Assembly: GCA_025716855.1 (NCBI GenBank)
Contig: JAIXMQ010000054.1
Coordinates: 1-64,000 of the forward strand
Length of the DNA: 64,000 bases
Source of the DNA: Pilaira anomala
Taxonomy: Eukaryota > Mucoromycota > Mucoromycetes > Mucorales > Mucoraceae
Reading direction: 5' to 3'
Below, in pieces: positions 23,569 to 35,037 of the stretch (positions are counted from its first letter, which is position 1; each line of letters opens with the position of its first letter). Under the pieces are notes generated by a model. The model did no database searches. It was not told where the DNA came from and saw only the letters and a program-made list of their open reading frames with translations. Both the position numbers and the translations under genes were made by a program.

Positions 23569-25259
23569 TACGGTAGCAAAGTTCCTATGCTACGTTACGT
23601 GTATACTGACTTTAATCAGTTTTTTTGATAAAGAAAAAGGGGAGGTACTATTGCCAAGGTTTTTTTTAAAAGCGGGAAAACTTTTCAGCCAATCAAATCA
23701 TCTAAAAAAGTGAAAAAACATATAGGCTAATTTAGAGTGGTTAAGCGCACCTCATATAAACTACATACACTACTTTAGTATCTACACATACCACATATTT
23801 AAGCCTAGGAAATCTTTCATGTCAAAGTAAAGTCATTCAATATTAACTATTCTATTATACAATACTATATCCAGAAAATGCTAAATTTATATGGGCAGAT
23901 GATTGTATTTAAAGATATATTTTTTTATATGTAAAAAATATACTTTCTCTAACAAAAACTGATTTCCTTACATGCACTACAAGTGGAGAGTGCATGTAGC
24001 ATGGTCTATATACACCTCGTTTTTCAGTCCCAGAAATCAAAATTTTGACAAAAAATACCTTCTTGTCAAAGTAAGATCCCTCTAAATCAATTATTTCATT
24101 AAACAATATGATATACAAAAAGTGCAGATTTTGAAGGCGCATCTTTCTATATTTTTAAAAATATACGTTTAGATGTGCAAAATATACTTGCCCTAACAAA
24201 AACTGTATACCGTTTTATCACAATAACCATTAATATTTATAATTATATTATTTTGATTTTTACATCATCCGAAAGAGTGCAAAATTCTGTATTTACCGTT
24301 AAAAGAACAAGCGTTAAACTCATTTTAATGTAAAGATATATCTACCTTTCTGATTTTTGAAAAAATCCATAGGGGGGGACTAGCAAATTTTTCTAAAAAA
24401 TGGAATTTTTTTCACAGCTTAAAAAAAAATAAAAATTAGAAATGCAGGTATATCTTTGTATTTAAATGGTTTTAAAGTTTAGCTTTTTATTGATATCTAA
24501 GGTAGAATTTGACGCTCTTTCGAATGATGTAAAAATCAAAGTAACATAATTATAAAGTTTAATAGTCATTGCGAGAAAGCACAGCTTCTATTAGGACATG
24601 TATATTTTTTATATACAAGATGATAAATTTAAATGCATAGAAATCTTAGTTTTTAAATTCTACATTTTTGGAATATAACATTGTCTAACAAAATACGTCT
24701 GTATCCTGATTTGGTTTTTTCCTGTTTTTTGGACCTAAAAATTGAGATTTGGGTCCAAATTTCTTTCTTTTCAAATTAAAGTATTTTATTCCACCTATTC
24801 TAGTATACAATATAATATAAAATCGATGCAGAATTTGAAGGCGCATCTTTCTAGTGATTTCGAATTATTAGTTTATATGTAGAAAATATACTTACCCTAA
24901 CAAAAACTGTATATCGTTTTTTCGTAATATCTATTAATATTTGTTATTATTTTACTTTGCTTTTTGCATCATTAAAAAGAGCGTCAAATTCTACATGTAT
25001 TGTTAAAAAGCTAAGCTTTAAAACTTTTTTAATGTAAAGATGTATGGATATTTCTGAATCTTGAAAAAATCCATAGGGGGGGACTGGCTGATTTTTGCCT
25101 AAAAATACACTTTTTCCCCCTTTTCCAATGATTTGATTGGCTCAATTTTTTTTTCGCTACAACAACAAAATCATGTCTACAATGCCTCGTTTTTCTTTAT
25201 CAAAAAGACTAATTAAGGTCAGTAACCACGTAGCGTAGTGTAAGGGATTTGCTTTGGTA
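23569..25259. mobile_element. Fold-back (non-autonomous) element, copy B, with long terminal inverted repeats
   Basis: The ends are imperfect inverted repeats of about 130-160 bases. The left end reads TACGGTAGCAAAGTTCCTAT... and the reverse complement of the right end reads TACCAAAGCAAATCCCTTAC..., aligning without gaps for the first 60 or so bases. Both include a GATAAAGAAAAA block and then a CCAATCAAATCAT block. The interior has three copies of one block: forward at about 24180-24370, inverted at about 24410-24600, forward at about 24885-25075. It also holds the small hairpin GGACC...GGGTCC near 24730. No credible protein is encoded; the minus-strand 77-codon frame at 23909-24142 is a chance frame. 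I could not define a target-site duplication with confidence. Confidence 0.8.
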
Positions 25260-25415
25260 AATATTTTAGACCTTGATATATCTATTTACCCAGAAAATGC
25301 GTTTAGAAATTGTCACAAAATGATTTATTTAAAAAGTGGTATGTATGTACATGCAACGCATAAAACAAAGCTGATTTAAAAAAAGGGAAAATGATAAAGT
25401 TATATAATACAATAA

Positions 25416-25649
25416 CTATATTACTCTAGATGGATACGGCTCCATGAAACTGCAAGTAGTTGATATAGCTACCTTAAAGCATTGATTCACATTGACTGCT
25501 CTTGTAGAATAGTTTTGTACGTTAGAGAATTTTTTAACACAGTGCCCGAATTCATGCTTTAAACAATCTTCGTAATCCCAAGAACCACCAATCACCAATA
25601 AAGGTAAAGTCAAAGACAAAATAATCATACTCCAAGAGTTAGCAAACAT
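25416..25649 (-). CDS. Small secreted cysteine protein, paralogue 1, 77 aa
   Basis: A single-exon frame; the start is the MFANSW methionine, because it aligns with the neighbour's MFVKSW start. An upstream in-frame start would add a hydrophobic stretch that the neighbour lacks. Residues 1-21 form a signal peptide (SWSMIILSLTLPLLVIGG). The mature part of about 55 residues has four cysteines spaced C-x7-C-x19-C-x8-C, exactly as in the paralogue at 26380-26589. No known family is recognised. Two disulfides clamping a helical hairpin would fit the spacing. Roles such as effector, signalling peptide or antimicrobial are possible but not shown by the sequence. Confidence 0.7.
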   Translation of the reverse strand: MFANSWSMIILSLTLPLLVIGGSWDYEDCLKHEFGHCVKKFSNVQNYSTRAVNVNQCFKVAISTTCSFMEPYPSRVI

Positions 25650-26103
25650 TTGATATAGTAATGTATATAGGTTAAATAAAATTGATAGACAAGTTAATGT
25701 AAGATAAAAGTATAAAACAAAATCGTGTATAAATACAAAACACAATAATTTTGATGAATGTAAGAAATGTACAAGGACTTTCTAATATGTTCTACTTTTA
25801 CTCCTGTCTTCAAAAAATGATAAAACAAAACTTATATAACATAAACATAGCATTTATAATTAAATGCTTTCTAACACATACCAAACTTACATACTTTATA
25901 ATAATCTCTCTATGGTATGTTTACAAAGGGGAGGGGGTTTTCTTATCTCTAAAAAGCTATCATCTCAATTGTTTATTACTATAAATGACTTCAATTTAAG
26001 ATGGGAAGACATATGTTTGATACCTATTAACAGTAAATATAGCTAATAATAAACTACCACACAATCACAAAACATCTTATATATGGTTTCCATGGTCCCA
26101 AAT

Positions 26104-26142
<39 letters not shown>

Positions 26143-26379
26143 TCGGCCAAATGTCATCCTACTACCCCTTAAAAATAATAGTAGCTTTATATTAGACAAG
26201 TTTTAAAAATAAATATAAAAAGACTAGATAGGTTTGTTGTGTATATATGAACAATAAAAATGATTTTATTTAAAAAGAGATGTTGTAAATGCGACACGTA
26301 AAAGTATATGTTATACGTAAGTAAAAAAAAAGTGAAAGTAAATTGCTATATAGCTAAACTACGGCAACACAGATGAAGA
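25650..26379. other. Intergenic between the two small secreted protein genes
   Basis: This is the promoter of paralogue 1 and the 3' flank of paralogue 2. It contains an uninterrupted run of 36 A at 26105-26140. Short plus-strand frames at 25751-26046 have no protein-like features. Confidence 0.45.
26105..26140 (+). repeat. Poly(A) run, 36 bases
   Basis: Uninterrupted A homopolymer, one of the longest in the window. Length in an assembly is unreliable. Confidence 0.95.
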
Positions 26380-26589
26380 TTATCTTCTTCTATTGCAAGT
26401 ATATGAAATGGCTTCTTCAACGCATTGATTCATAAAGGATTCACTTTGTGGATAGTATCGCATATCGGACCATATATCAATACAAATCTCGTACTCACGC
26501 TTCATACATTCGCTATAAGCCTTACCACCAACCACCAAGAAAGGTAAAGACAATGACAAAAGAATTGAAGCCCAAGATTTAACAAACAT
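26380..26589 (-). CDS. Small secreted cysteine protein, paralogue 2, 69 aa
   Basis: A single-exon frame starting at MFVKSW. The signal peptide covers about residues 1-22 (SWASILLSLSLPFLVVGG). The mature peptide has cysteines at C-x7-C-x19-C-x8-C, the same as paralogue 1. Outside the signal peptide only about a third of residues match: a shared Tyr before the first Cys, K-x-E, NQC, and AIS-x-TC. The spacing is thus conserved while the sequence has diverged, as expected for a folded secreted peptide under selection. Upstream on its strand lies a CT repeat (26731-26752) in the probable 5' leader. Function unknown. Confidence 0.7.
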   Translation of the reverse strand: MFVKSWASILLSLSLPFLVVGGKAYSECMKREYEICIDIWSDMRYYPQSESFMNQCVEEAISYTCNRRR

Positions 26590-29500
26590 TAGAGAGAGAA
26601 AAAGAGATATACTATTACACATATATATTAGATGAGTTGAATTACATTTATGAAACTTCAATATGACTTATAAAATAAATTCATTGAAAAAGTGCCATAC
26701 AGAGAGGTATAACTAAAACTTACTTATTGAATGGAGAGAGAGAGAGAGAGAGTTTGAATGATGAAAAAAATATATCCACCAAGTTTTATATTGTCAAAAA
26801 GAGAGTAAGAAGAGTATCCAAATATATATATGTACAAAAAATTAGATATACTTAAGGGTCTCCTAGTTAGCATAACATTCTACCTTTAGGTTATTTACTC
26901 CTGTCACTAAAATATTACGCAATCATATTTATAAAGCACAGACGCCTTATTTAATAAAAGACCCCGTTTTCAGGTTTAAATGTAAAACATTTTTTATTTT
27001 ATTTATTTTTTGTTTTAGAATATGCACCAAAGTCTCTAATTCTGTTTTTCTACACTTGATATCTTTTTTTTTTTTGGAATATGTTCATTGGCATAGTTAA
27101 ACAAAAAGACATATAAAATATGTATGCTTTACTTAAAACCCCATAAGATATATTTTTAGGCTTTCTGACTCAAAAATGAATAGTTTTGTGATCTCTTTCA
27201 AAAAAAAAAAAAAAGCTTACTGCACACATAACTTGAATCAAATCTCAACATTCAATAACGTATTTTCAAATTATAACTTCAAGTATTCCTAGTGGTTAGA
27301 ATGATATTTCGTAGGACGTTTTATTGGTAATATCACAATATACAGGTCAAGTAAAAAAAATCTTTTAGAAATAAACTACTATCAAACACAGATAATGACA
27401 TTCCTGATACTGTAAATCTCTTATATTAACAAACGCATTGCCTTTTTTTTTTTTTTAGTATGTGATTTTTTCCAGGAGCGAGAGAAACAAAAACAAAAAA
27501 TTACGTATATAATCCGGTATTTGAAACAAATGAATGTAAAACTTGTTAAAAATCATTCGTTGATCCACCAACCGAATAGAATTCTTTTGTGATCTTTATC
27601 AGATGCAATTGATAGGGGGTTTTTTTTTTTATTTTTTAAATGATCATATCTATTTTTGTAAAATAAAAACAAACTTTTTTTCCAAGGTTGATTTGAATTA
27701 AACATTCGGAGAAATCATTAAAGTAAAAGTCAGCAGGAAAAAGAGGATGATGTTTTTCCTGAAAGCAATGTATTTTCATCATAGACCTTTTAAAGTTTAG
27801 TTACGTGTAAATATGACCTGATAAAGTGTGCTCATAGTAAACTTTCTCTCTTTTTTTTTTTTTTTTTTTTTTAATAAATATTGATATCGATCGGTCTGTT
27901 TACAAAGTTAAAAAAAAAATTGTTTGTTTGTTTATACAATAGAATGACATGGGAAGTGATCGGTTAAAAAGATGATACATTATTTGTAATTCAATCGTTT
28001 TTCCGTTTTTTTTTTTCTACTTTCTGACCATGTGAAGGAACTAAGCAGAATAATTGAGCTAACCCAAACTACCTGAATAAAGCCACAAGAGGCTTGATCA
28101 CACGTGGATATTTATTAGACCGCTCACAATCAAGTCTTGTCTCAAGTCTGAAAATTAAAAAAAAAAGGGAGCACATGAAGCAAGAGTACCAATTGAGTTA
28201 ATATACATATAACATATTTGGGTTATTTCATGACAAGTCAAGAGATAATAGCCAAGATGGCATTATAAATCGACACATTCGATTATCCTATAAGCAAAAA
28301 CAAAATTTTGTGACACACACAAAAGAGATTTACAGAAGCTTTAATGACATAAAAAAGTAATCATTTGTGGTCAAGAAAGCTTTCTTCTGCTTTTTTTTAT
28401 TTTTTACACATGATTGTGTAATAATTTCGAATCGAGGACGACCTCTTCGGATTACACAACAATATTGATTTCCTTTTAAAGTAGCTTTTTTCAAATCAAA
28501 CAAATTTACATTTTTTGTGAATTACTTTTTTCCTTTGCGTCATATAATTTCCAAAAGTAGCTATTATAAAAAAGCTGGTCATACAAAAGGGTTTCTAACC
28601 TAAAAATCCCTTGGAAAGAAAACAAAGAGAACAATGACAGTTTTTGAAGGGTTCATTTAATTTACTATTATAATTCCAATCTGAGCCAACTTAAGCTTTT
28701 AAAGTTAAATCCTATTTTTAGAGATATAAACAACTTAAATAATAACAATAAAAAAGCTTATACATTTTTATAACCAAAAAAAAAAAAAAGATAATTTACT
28801 TTTGGTTTTGGTTTTTTTTTTTTTTCTACTCAGCGTATATTTACGGTTATGTAGCTAGTTATTACCACCTGGTATAGGCCCTTACTTGAATGTTTTCAGC
28901 TGCTATTTTCAGGGAAAAGAATTACCTTATACATGTTGAAAATAAAATTCATAAAGCGGTGTTTTTTTTTATTACGAACAGACCTTTCTGCGCGGTGATA
29001 CTCATTGATATCACTTTTTTTTTTTTTTTTTTATACCTGAGATAATTAATAAACCATGGATCGATTTTTTTTTTAAAAAAAAATATGTAAGAAATCCATT
29101 TAGTCTCGAACAATCTATCAAAAATGCGAAAAAAGTGCGATAGAATCACAGTTAAACCTAGCCAGTGGCAAAAAAAAAAAAGGGTACATACCATTTTACT
29201 TTGCGCGTCAGTTATTATTCATTAGAGAGAGAAAAAAGAAGACGAATATATTCTAGTATGCCTGTAGCATATAATTATTTCCTTAAGCAGATATAGACGC
29301 TATCTTATTTTGAGAAAAAGAAAGATCATCATTTATGCCAACACACCTAAAGATTTCATCTTATTTTTTTTTTTTTTTATAAGACATCGGGGCATTAAAT
29401 AAAAGAATCAGGTCCCCCTTTACACTCATTGGTAAAGTTTATTTCCGTAATCAGTTTAAAGACCAGTCAATTAGCGTTTTTGTGACCTATATTGCATGCA

Positions 29501-30178
29501 CAGTAACAGTATAACAAAAAAAAAATATTTATTACTTGTTTAAAATATGCTAGCTATCAAATGAATTTTATAAGTTATTTAAAGCAGCTATATTACATAA
29601 AGATAGTTATTTTTGGAAAAAAAACATAGTGAAGCCAAGGAATAGAGGTGAATTGCTTTAGTTTTTTGGTTTTCGTTGTAATAGTATTAGACTCTCCATT
29701 TAACATCACAAAATGCACAAATATAACAAGTTTTATTTATATATACAAATCAAAAACAGTTAAAAAAAAAAAAAAAAAGAACAAGATCGAGATTATATCT
29801 ATTCTAGTTATTTGTTAAAAGTCCATAAATATATAAGCTTGGAAAATCATGTGCGAGCATGATTAAACTAGTAAAAAAAGACTAAAATTAATGATGAAAC
29901 TTAAAATGGTCTAATGAACCGTAATAAGTGAATTGACAGGTGAACTTTACAGGTACACACCCGCGCCCAAGAAAGAAAGAGAGAGAGAGAGAGAAAGAAA
30001 AAAAAACGGCCTTTTAAAGTAATTGTTTTGCCAAGAAACTCAGAGTAAGTTTCAATTTTTTTTTTTTTTTTTATAACAAAAATAGATTAATAGGCTTTAT
30101 TGTTACCTTAAATTTTTTTTTTTTCTTTCTTTCTTTCCTTCTTTCCCCTTTTTCTTTCTCTTTTATCATAAAAAAAAA
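26590..30178. other. 3.6 kb gene desert rich in A/T homopolymers
   Basis: I see no supported coding gene, tRNA, rRNA or spliceosomal RNA. The stretch has many A or T runs of 10-20 bases (for example near 27862, 29012, 29762, 30059), a GA repeat near 29977, and a T-rich leader just before the 30179 start. The 81-codon minus-strand frame at 28949-29194 is built largely of homopolymer codons. An unannotated non-coding RNA cannot be excluded. Confidence 0.5.
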
Positions 30179-31766
30179 ATGAGGATTTCATCTGTCACTA
30201 AAATATCAATCTGTGTGCTACTTTTAAGTCTTTGTGTAGTACACGGTCAAAGTAATGATACTTCCATCGAGCAGTCTGCTAGTGCACCAAACGACGTAAG
30301 TACTGTTTCAACAGAAGCCGACTTCTTACCTACATCTTCAACTGACTCTTCTTTTTCTTCTTCTATTATCAATTCTTCTATCCCTTCTCAAACTACAACT
30401 ACTAAAAATTCACAATCTCCTTCACCAACTCAAACTACAACACCTACTATCATACCGCCTTCAACTACAATCGATATTCCCAATTCTCAAATTTCACCTA
30501 CTACTACTACTACTCCAATTCCTTCGCCTACACAGCCTACTACACAAGTCACTGTTTCTGAACCTGCCTCAAACTCAACTCCCGATGCAACTTCCGATAA
30601 ACCACCCGCCGCACCTACAACTACTACCAGCAACAACCCAACTCCTGCTCCCACCACCTCTGACCCTCCTCCAGCACCTACTACGACTACTTCTAACCCA
30701 CCACCTGAACCCACTACAACCACAAATGAAGTACCTCCACCTGTCATTACGACTACTACAACTGAGGATCCTGTTCCTAGTTCTTCTTCTTCTTCAGCTC
30801 AGGAACCTTCTTCATCCGAACCTGCTTCCACTACCGTCCGTCCTACCACTACTACTTCCAATAGACCCGGTGCAACCACCACCAGTGCACGTAGTACAAC
30901 CAACAAAGGAGAAGAACCCAGTTCATCTGCAGCACAATCCAATTCACCTTCTTCTTCTTCCGGCTCTGCTTCTCGACCTACAAATTCAGGTCAACAACAA
31001 CAACAAGAAGAAGAAGAAGAATCCGATAACTCAAACAAAACTGGCATTATTGCAGGTTCCGTTGTAGGTGGTGTTGGTAAGTTTTTTTTTTTTTTTGAAC
31101 GATCTACTAAAAAAAAAAATAATAATATTAAACAAAAATTCTAAAACTTAAAATATTTTAGTGGGTCTTGCACTTATTGCTGGTATCTTAATCTGGATTA
31201 ATCGTCGTACACGTCGTCGTCGTACTGAACGTAATAAATTCAGTCAAGAAGATTATACAATCGACATGAACCAAAACGATTTTAATCATTCCTCTGCACC
31301 TACTACTACAGCAGCAGCTGCTGCTGCAGGTTTAGGCGCTGGAGCCATTGCTACTTCAGGTACGACAAAAATTGCTTCCAATGAACCATTATCCCCATTC
31401 GATCATTCACGTCGATTCGCTCCTACTCAACCTGGTTATGGAGAGCCTGCTGCATACCCTGATTATCATGAGAATTATAGTCAAGCGGGATACAGTCAAG
31501 GTGGATATAGTCAAGAGGGTGCATATAATCAAGATTATCCTCAACAACAACAACAACAACAACCTTATGGTTACTATGACAATGGATATCCACAGGATCC
31601 ATATCAATCGACTGCAAATGCTGGTTATGATCAATACCATCAACAACCTGGGTATTATGAGCAACCCAATGCTGTATATGCTAACCCTACTTCTCCTACA
31701 AGTGCTGGTAACTTGTCGGATAAACCTAATGTGAAAGATTATAGTAGTAAACCCAATGAATTATAA
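30179..31766 (+). CDS. Mucin-like Ser/Thr-rich single-pass cell-surface protein, 500 aa
   Basis: Exons 30179-31076 and 31162-31766 join in phase. A signal peptide occupies about residues 1-24 (ISICVLLLSLCVVHGQS). Residues 25-285 are dominated by Ser, Thr and Pro, with TTTT, PAPTT and SSSS clusters that would be heavily O-mannosylated. A Glu/Gln-rich patch precedes a membrane helix at about 288-315 (GIIAGSVVGG, continuing across the intron as VGLALIAGILIWI). A RRTRRRR stop-transfer sequence follows. The cytoplasmic tail of about 180 residues has an Ala-rich block and then a Gly/Tyr/Gln-rich block (YSQGGYSQ repeats). The layout is like fungal wall-stress sensors of the Wsc/Mid2 type but lacks a visible WSC cysteine domain, so Mid2-like is the closest description. 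A role in cell-wall sensing is inference. Confidence 0.85.
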
Positions 31767-33576
31767 ATAATAATAAATTTTGTATTACCTTTGTTTTAGA
31801 CCTAATATTTGTTATTTGTTTTCCATCTTTTTTTTTTGGCAGAAAAAAAAAACATATATCTTATTGAGAGTTCTTTTTTCTTAAAAAAAACACATGACAC
31901 ATAATAAAATTGTTTTCGCCCACAACATGATAACAATAAAAGCATAAAGAATAATATAACTATGGAATTGAAAAAAAAAAAATCAATTTCAAGAGAGTCA
32001 ATGTATTTTTTTTTTTTCTCATCAAATACACTTGATTGAAACTTGATCTTTTGACATAATATTATAGAGTAGTAATGTGCTCATTATCATAAACACTTGC
32101 AGTATCTAAAAAGGGGTTCACGTTCGTTTAAATGAGTCTCGACTAAAATGAAACAAAGCCCTTTGTCATATGTTTCCAGAAATTGTTTGTTCTCAAGACT
32201 ATTATATTACATATTCCTTTAATAATATGATACTATATATACATATTTTGCCTTAAAAAAAAAATAAAACGATGCTATTACTTCTCAGATAACTTTTTAA
32301 AGGTTTTTTTCTATTTTTGTAAAATTCTGTTTCATGTATATATAAAAAAAAAAAAAAAAAGGTTTGTTAACATAAGTTCTGGAAAAGAGCCATATTGTTG
32401 ATATGCAAAATTCTGGCGTTGTTTCTGTTTACCAAACGTAGTAGTATAAAAATTTTTTTGATCGTGATCGCCAGAATCTATTTTAATCAAAGAAGAGTGG
32501 AATTGATGCCCGGCCTTTTACAACAAATGTTCCTGATAAAATATCGACTTGGGTTACATAATAAAGATTTAATTTGGGCATTCTAAGCGGAAACAAATAG
32601 AAAATGCTATTGCCACTCATTTCATTAGCGCATGAATATCTGATATGCATTCCCTCAACGGTCTTGAGCTGTTAGTTAAGCGAGTCACTATTTTAACAAC
32701 CTTTCAATATATACTTCTCTCTCGGAGAAATACGAATAGTGCTTTGAAAAGGAGGCAACAGATAGATCAAAAAGGCTCGAGTGACTTATCAAGCAGCAAA
32801 AACGAATGTATATCAAACTTGGACGACATTAATAAACATTTATCCGAAAAAAGCATTTAAACTTTTTTTTTTTTTTTTTTTTTTTTTTAGACTGACTTAA
32901 AAGTTTTTTTTTTTTTTTTTTTTTTGCTGCTGCTGCTTACCAGTTTAAGGTAGTAATTCATAACAATGAATCCCTCTCATTTCAGGTATAATATGCATAA
33001 TAATTTAATTAAATTAAGCCTTTAAAAAGAAAACACCATCTTTTTTTTTTTTTTTTTTAACTCCCTGTTATCATAACTAAAATACATCTCAACTCGATAA
33101 ATAGGCTTAGAAAAGACGCATAATTGTTTTGTGTAATCCAATCGAGATTTAAGTGAGAGTTGAGGCTTTGCCTTTTTATAAGCCCTTTCTCTCTCTCTCT
33201 TTCTCTCTCTCCTTTGTTTTCTTCTCTGGCTTAAATCCTATTTTTAGCGTCACAACATATTATTAGGCTGAATAATCACTATAATAAAATTTAAAAAAAA
33301 AAAGCAGGGCCCTGTCAAGAACAATTATTCATGAAAAAAAAAGGGAATCTTAAAAACAATAAAACCGAGCGAGTGAAAATCAAGAAGAAAGGCCTAAAAA
33401 AAGGCTAATATTTTCTGTTTCAACTTCATTTTGTACTACAACTCCTCTTTAAAAAAAAATAAAAAAAAAAAAAACTTTTTTTTTAATAAAGGAAGTGAAA
33501 AGAAAAGGGGGGTATGAAATAATATATAAAGTTTATATATATATCTACTATGTATTAAAAAAAAAAAAAAAAAAGT
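31767..33576. other. Intergenic between convergent genes, with possible coding relic at 32395-32860
   Basis: Mostly homopolymer-rich sequence. A stretch at 32395-32860 has more balanced composition and two short open frames (63 and 71 codons, the second with NGLELLVKRVTILTTFQYIL). It may be the remnant of a gene or transposon, but I do not recognise it and there is no start, splice or neighbour support. Confidence 0.35.
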
Positions 33577-34851
33577 CTATAAGCCGTACAAATAAGTTGC
33601 GTAAATAACAAATGTTGCGCCCAATAAAAAGGAAATGGAAACAGAGAAATTGAAAAGCCAAACACTAATGATAGAAGATAAGATGATACTGATCGAAGTA
33701 GCAAATCCTTTCAAGATATTATCTGCATATTTCACCACAAGTGCTACTACCAACCCACCAAACGCTTGAATTCCAATCACTGTCCAAGTCAAGAGATTAT
33801 AATTCACAAAGAACCCCTTTTCAATAATCGTTGCACCATCTTGTAACATCACCACAAACACAAGTCCCAATAACACCGAAAAGAATGACATCTGAATATT
33901 TCGAATCCAAATCTGATTACTCACATCATTCTGTTCTTCTTCTTCTGACTCTTCATTATCATCATACTTCTTATTCTCTTCTTCATCTTCACTAGCTACA
34001 GGTTTATGGCTAACGGGTGCTGCTGATTTCAAAATCTTTTCAAAATAAACGCCTGCTAATCCTGATAATAAACAGGCTGTCAATACTGCCAAAAAACCAT
34101 GTAAGTTAGTTTGATTTCCGGATTCTGATGCATCGGGTGTAGCTGCATCTGTGATCGTTGTATTTCCCGTAATATAATTGATGAAACTAGTCGAGGCCCC
34201 ATGAGGTAAGACAACTAATGCAATACCCACTGTCAATAATCCTAATGCCATCCATTTTAATTTCGACAGGTTTCTTTTTAAAATAACCACACTGAAAAAA
34301 GCAGTAGTCAAGATCTTTAATTGATATGTCACTTGAAACGTAGCTGCATCCAAATTCGAAGCGGCCACATATTGTAAATTATTCTAGTATGTAAAATAGA
34401 GTTTTAGTATGAAAAGAAGAGAGTAGCATATATATATATATATATATATATACTCACTTGAATCAAGTATAAAATAGCGGGAAATGCAAGTTTAATAGAC
34501 TCTCTCCAATTATATAAAAGTTCACGTTGTAATAAACTACCTAGTCTCTTGATAGACCGTTTACGAGAATCGGGAGAATAGTAAAGTAAGCCTAAACACG
34601 CAACCGTCTTTATAACCTCGCTCATCACAACGGCTGTTGAGGCTAAATATAATTTGTCTTGTTCTACATTGGCTCGAGTATACCTCATCACCAAGATGAG
34701 TGCACTGTTCTGAACAACTAAAATAAGAAGTGACAAGTATTTGATAGGAATACTTTTCAGTGTATGAAGCACTTTTTTTTTTTTAAAGAAAAAAGAGAAA
34801 TAAGTTAGTTTATATTTGTCTTTTAAAAGAGATATATAAATATATACCCAT
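33577..34851 (-). CDS. Nucleotide-sugar transporter (UDP-galactose/CMP-sialic acid transporter family, SLC35A type), 374 aa
   Basis: Minus-strand exons 34851-34848, 34771-34458 and 34383-33577. This Golgi or ER antiporter exchanges a nucleotide sugar for the nucleoside monophosphate. Family hallmarks include VVQNSALILVMRYTR at the first helix, VVMSEVIKTVACL in the second, and across the second intron LYLIQNNLQYVAASNLDAAT followed by FQVTYQLKILTTAFFSV. These are characteristic of SLC35A members. About ten hydrophobic helices are seen. A long acidic loop (EDEEENKKYDDNEESEEEE) is on the cytoplasmic side and is an unusual insertion. The first exon is only ATGG (four bases). The frame and the family N-terminus require it, because no other ATG sits before VLHTLKSIPIKYLSL except the internal one. 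Which sugar is carried cannot be told. Confidence 0.9.
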
Positions 34852-35037
34852 TTTTGTTTCTACGTTAAAAAAAAAAAAAAAAAAAAAAAAAGATAAAGAT
34901 AAAGATGTACACAAAAATAAAAATAAAAAAATCAATTTAAATAGAAAAAAAAAAAAAATCAATTATTTAAATAGAAAAAAAAAAAAAATCCCACACACAC
35001 ACACACATATACACCAGCCCGTTTCGTGTGACGCTTT

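Noticed and set aside
23909..24142. 77-codon minus-strand frame inside the fold-back element
   Set aside because: The equivalent place in copy A has a different frame on the other strand, and the sequence is repeat DNA.
30487..31734. Long alternate-frame and antisense frames in the mucin-like gene
   Set aside because: Low-complexity Ser/Thr/Pro and Gln coding sequence stays open in several frames; only the frame with signal peptide and membrane helix is protein-like.
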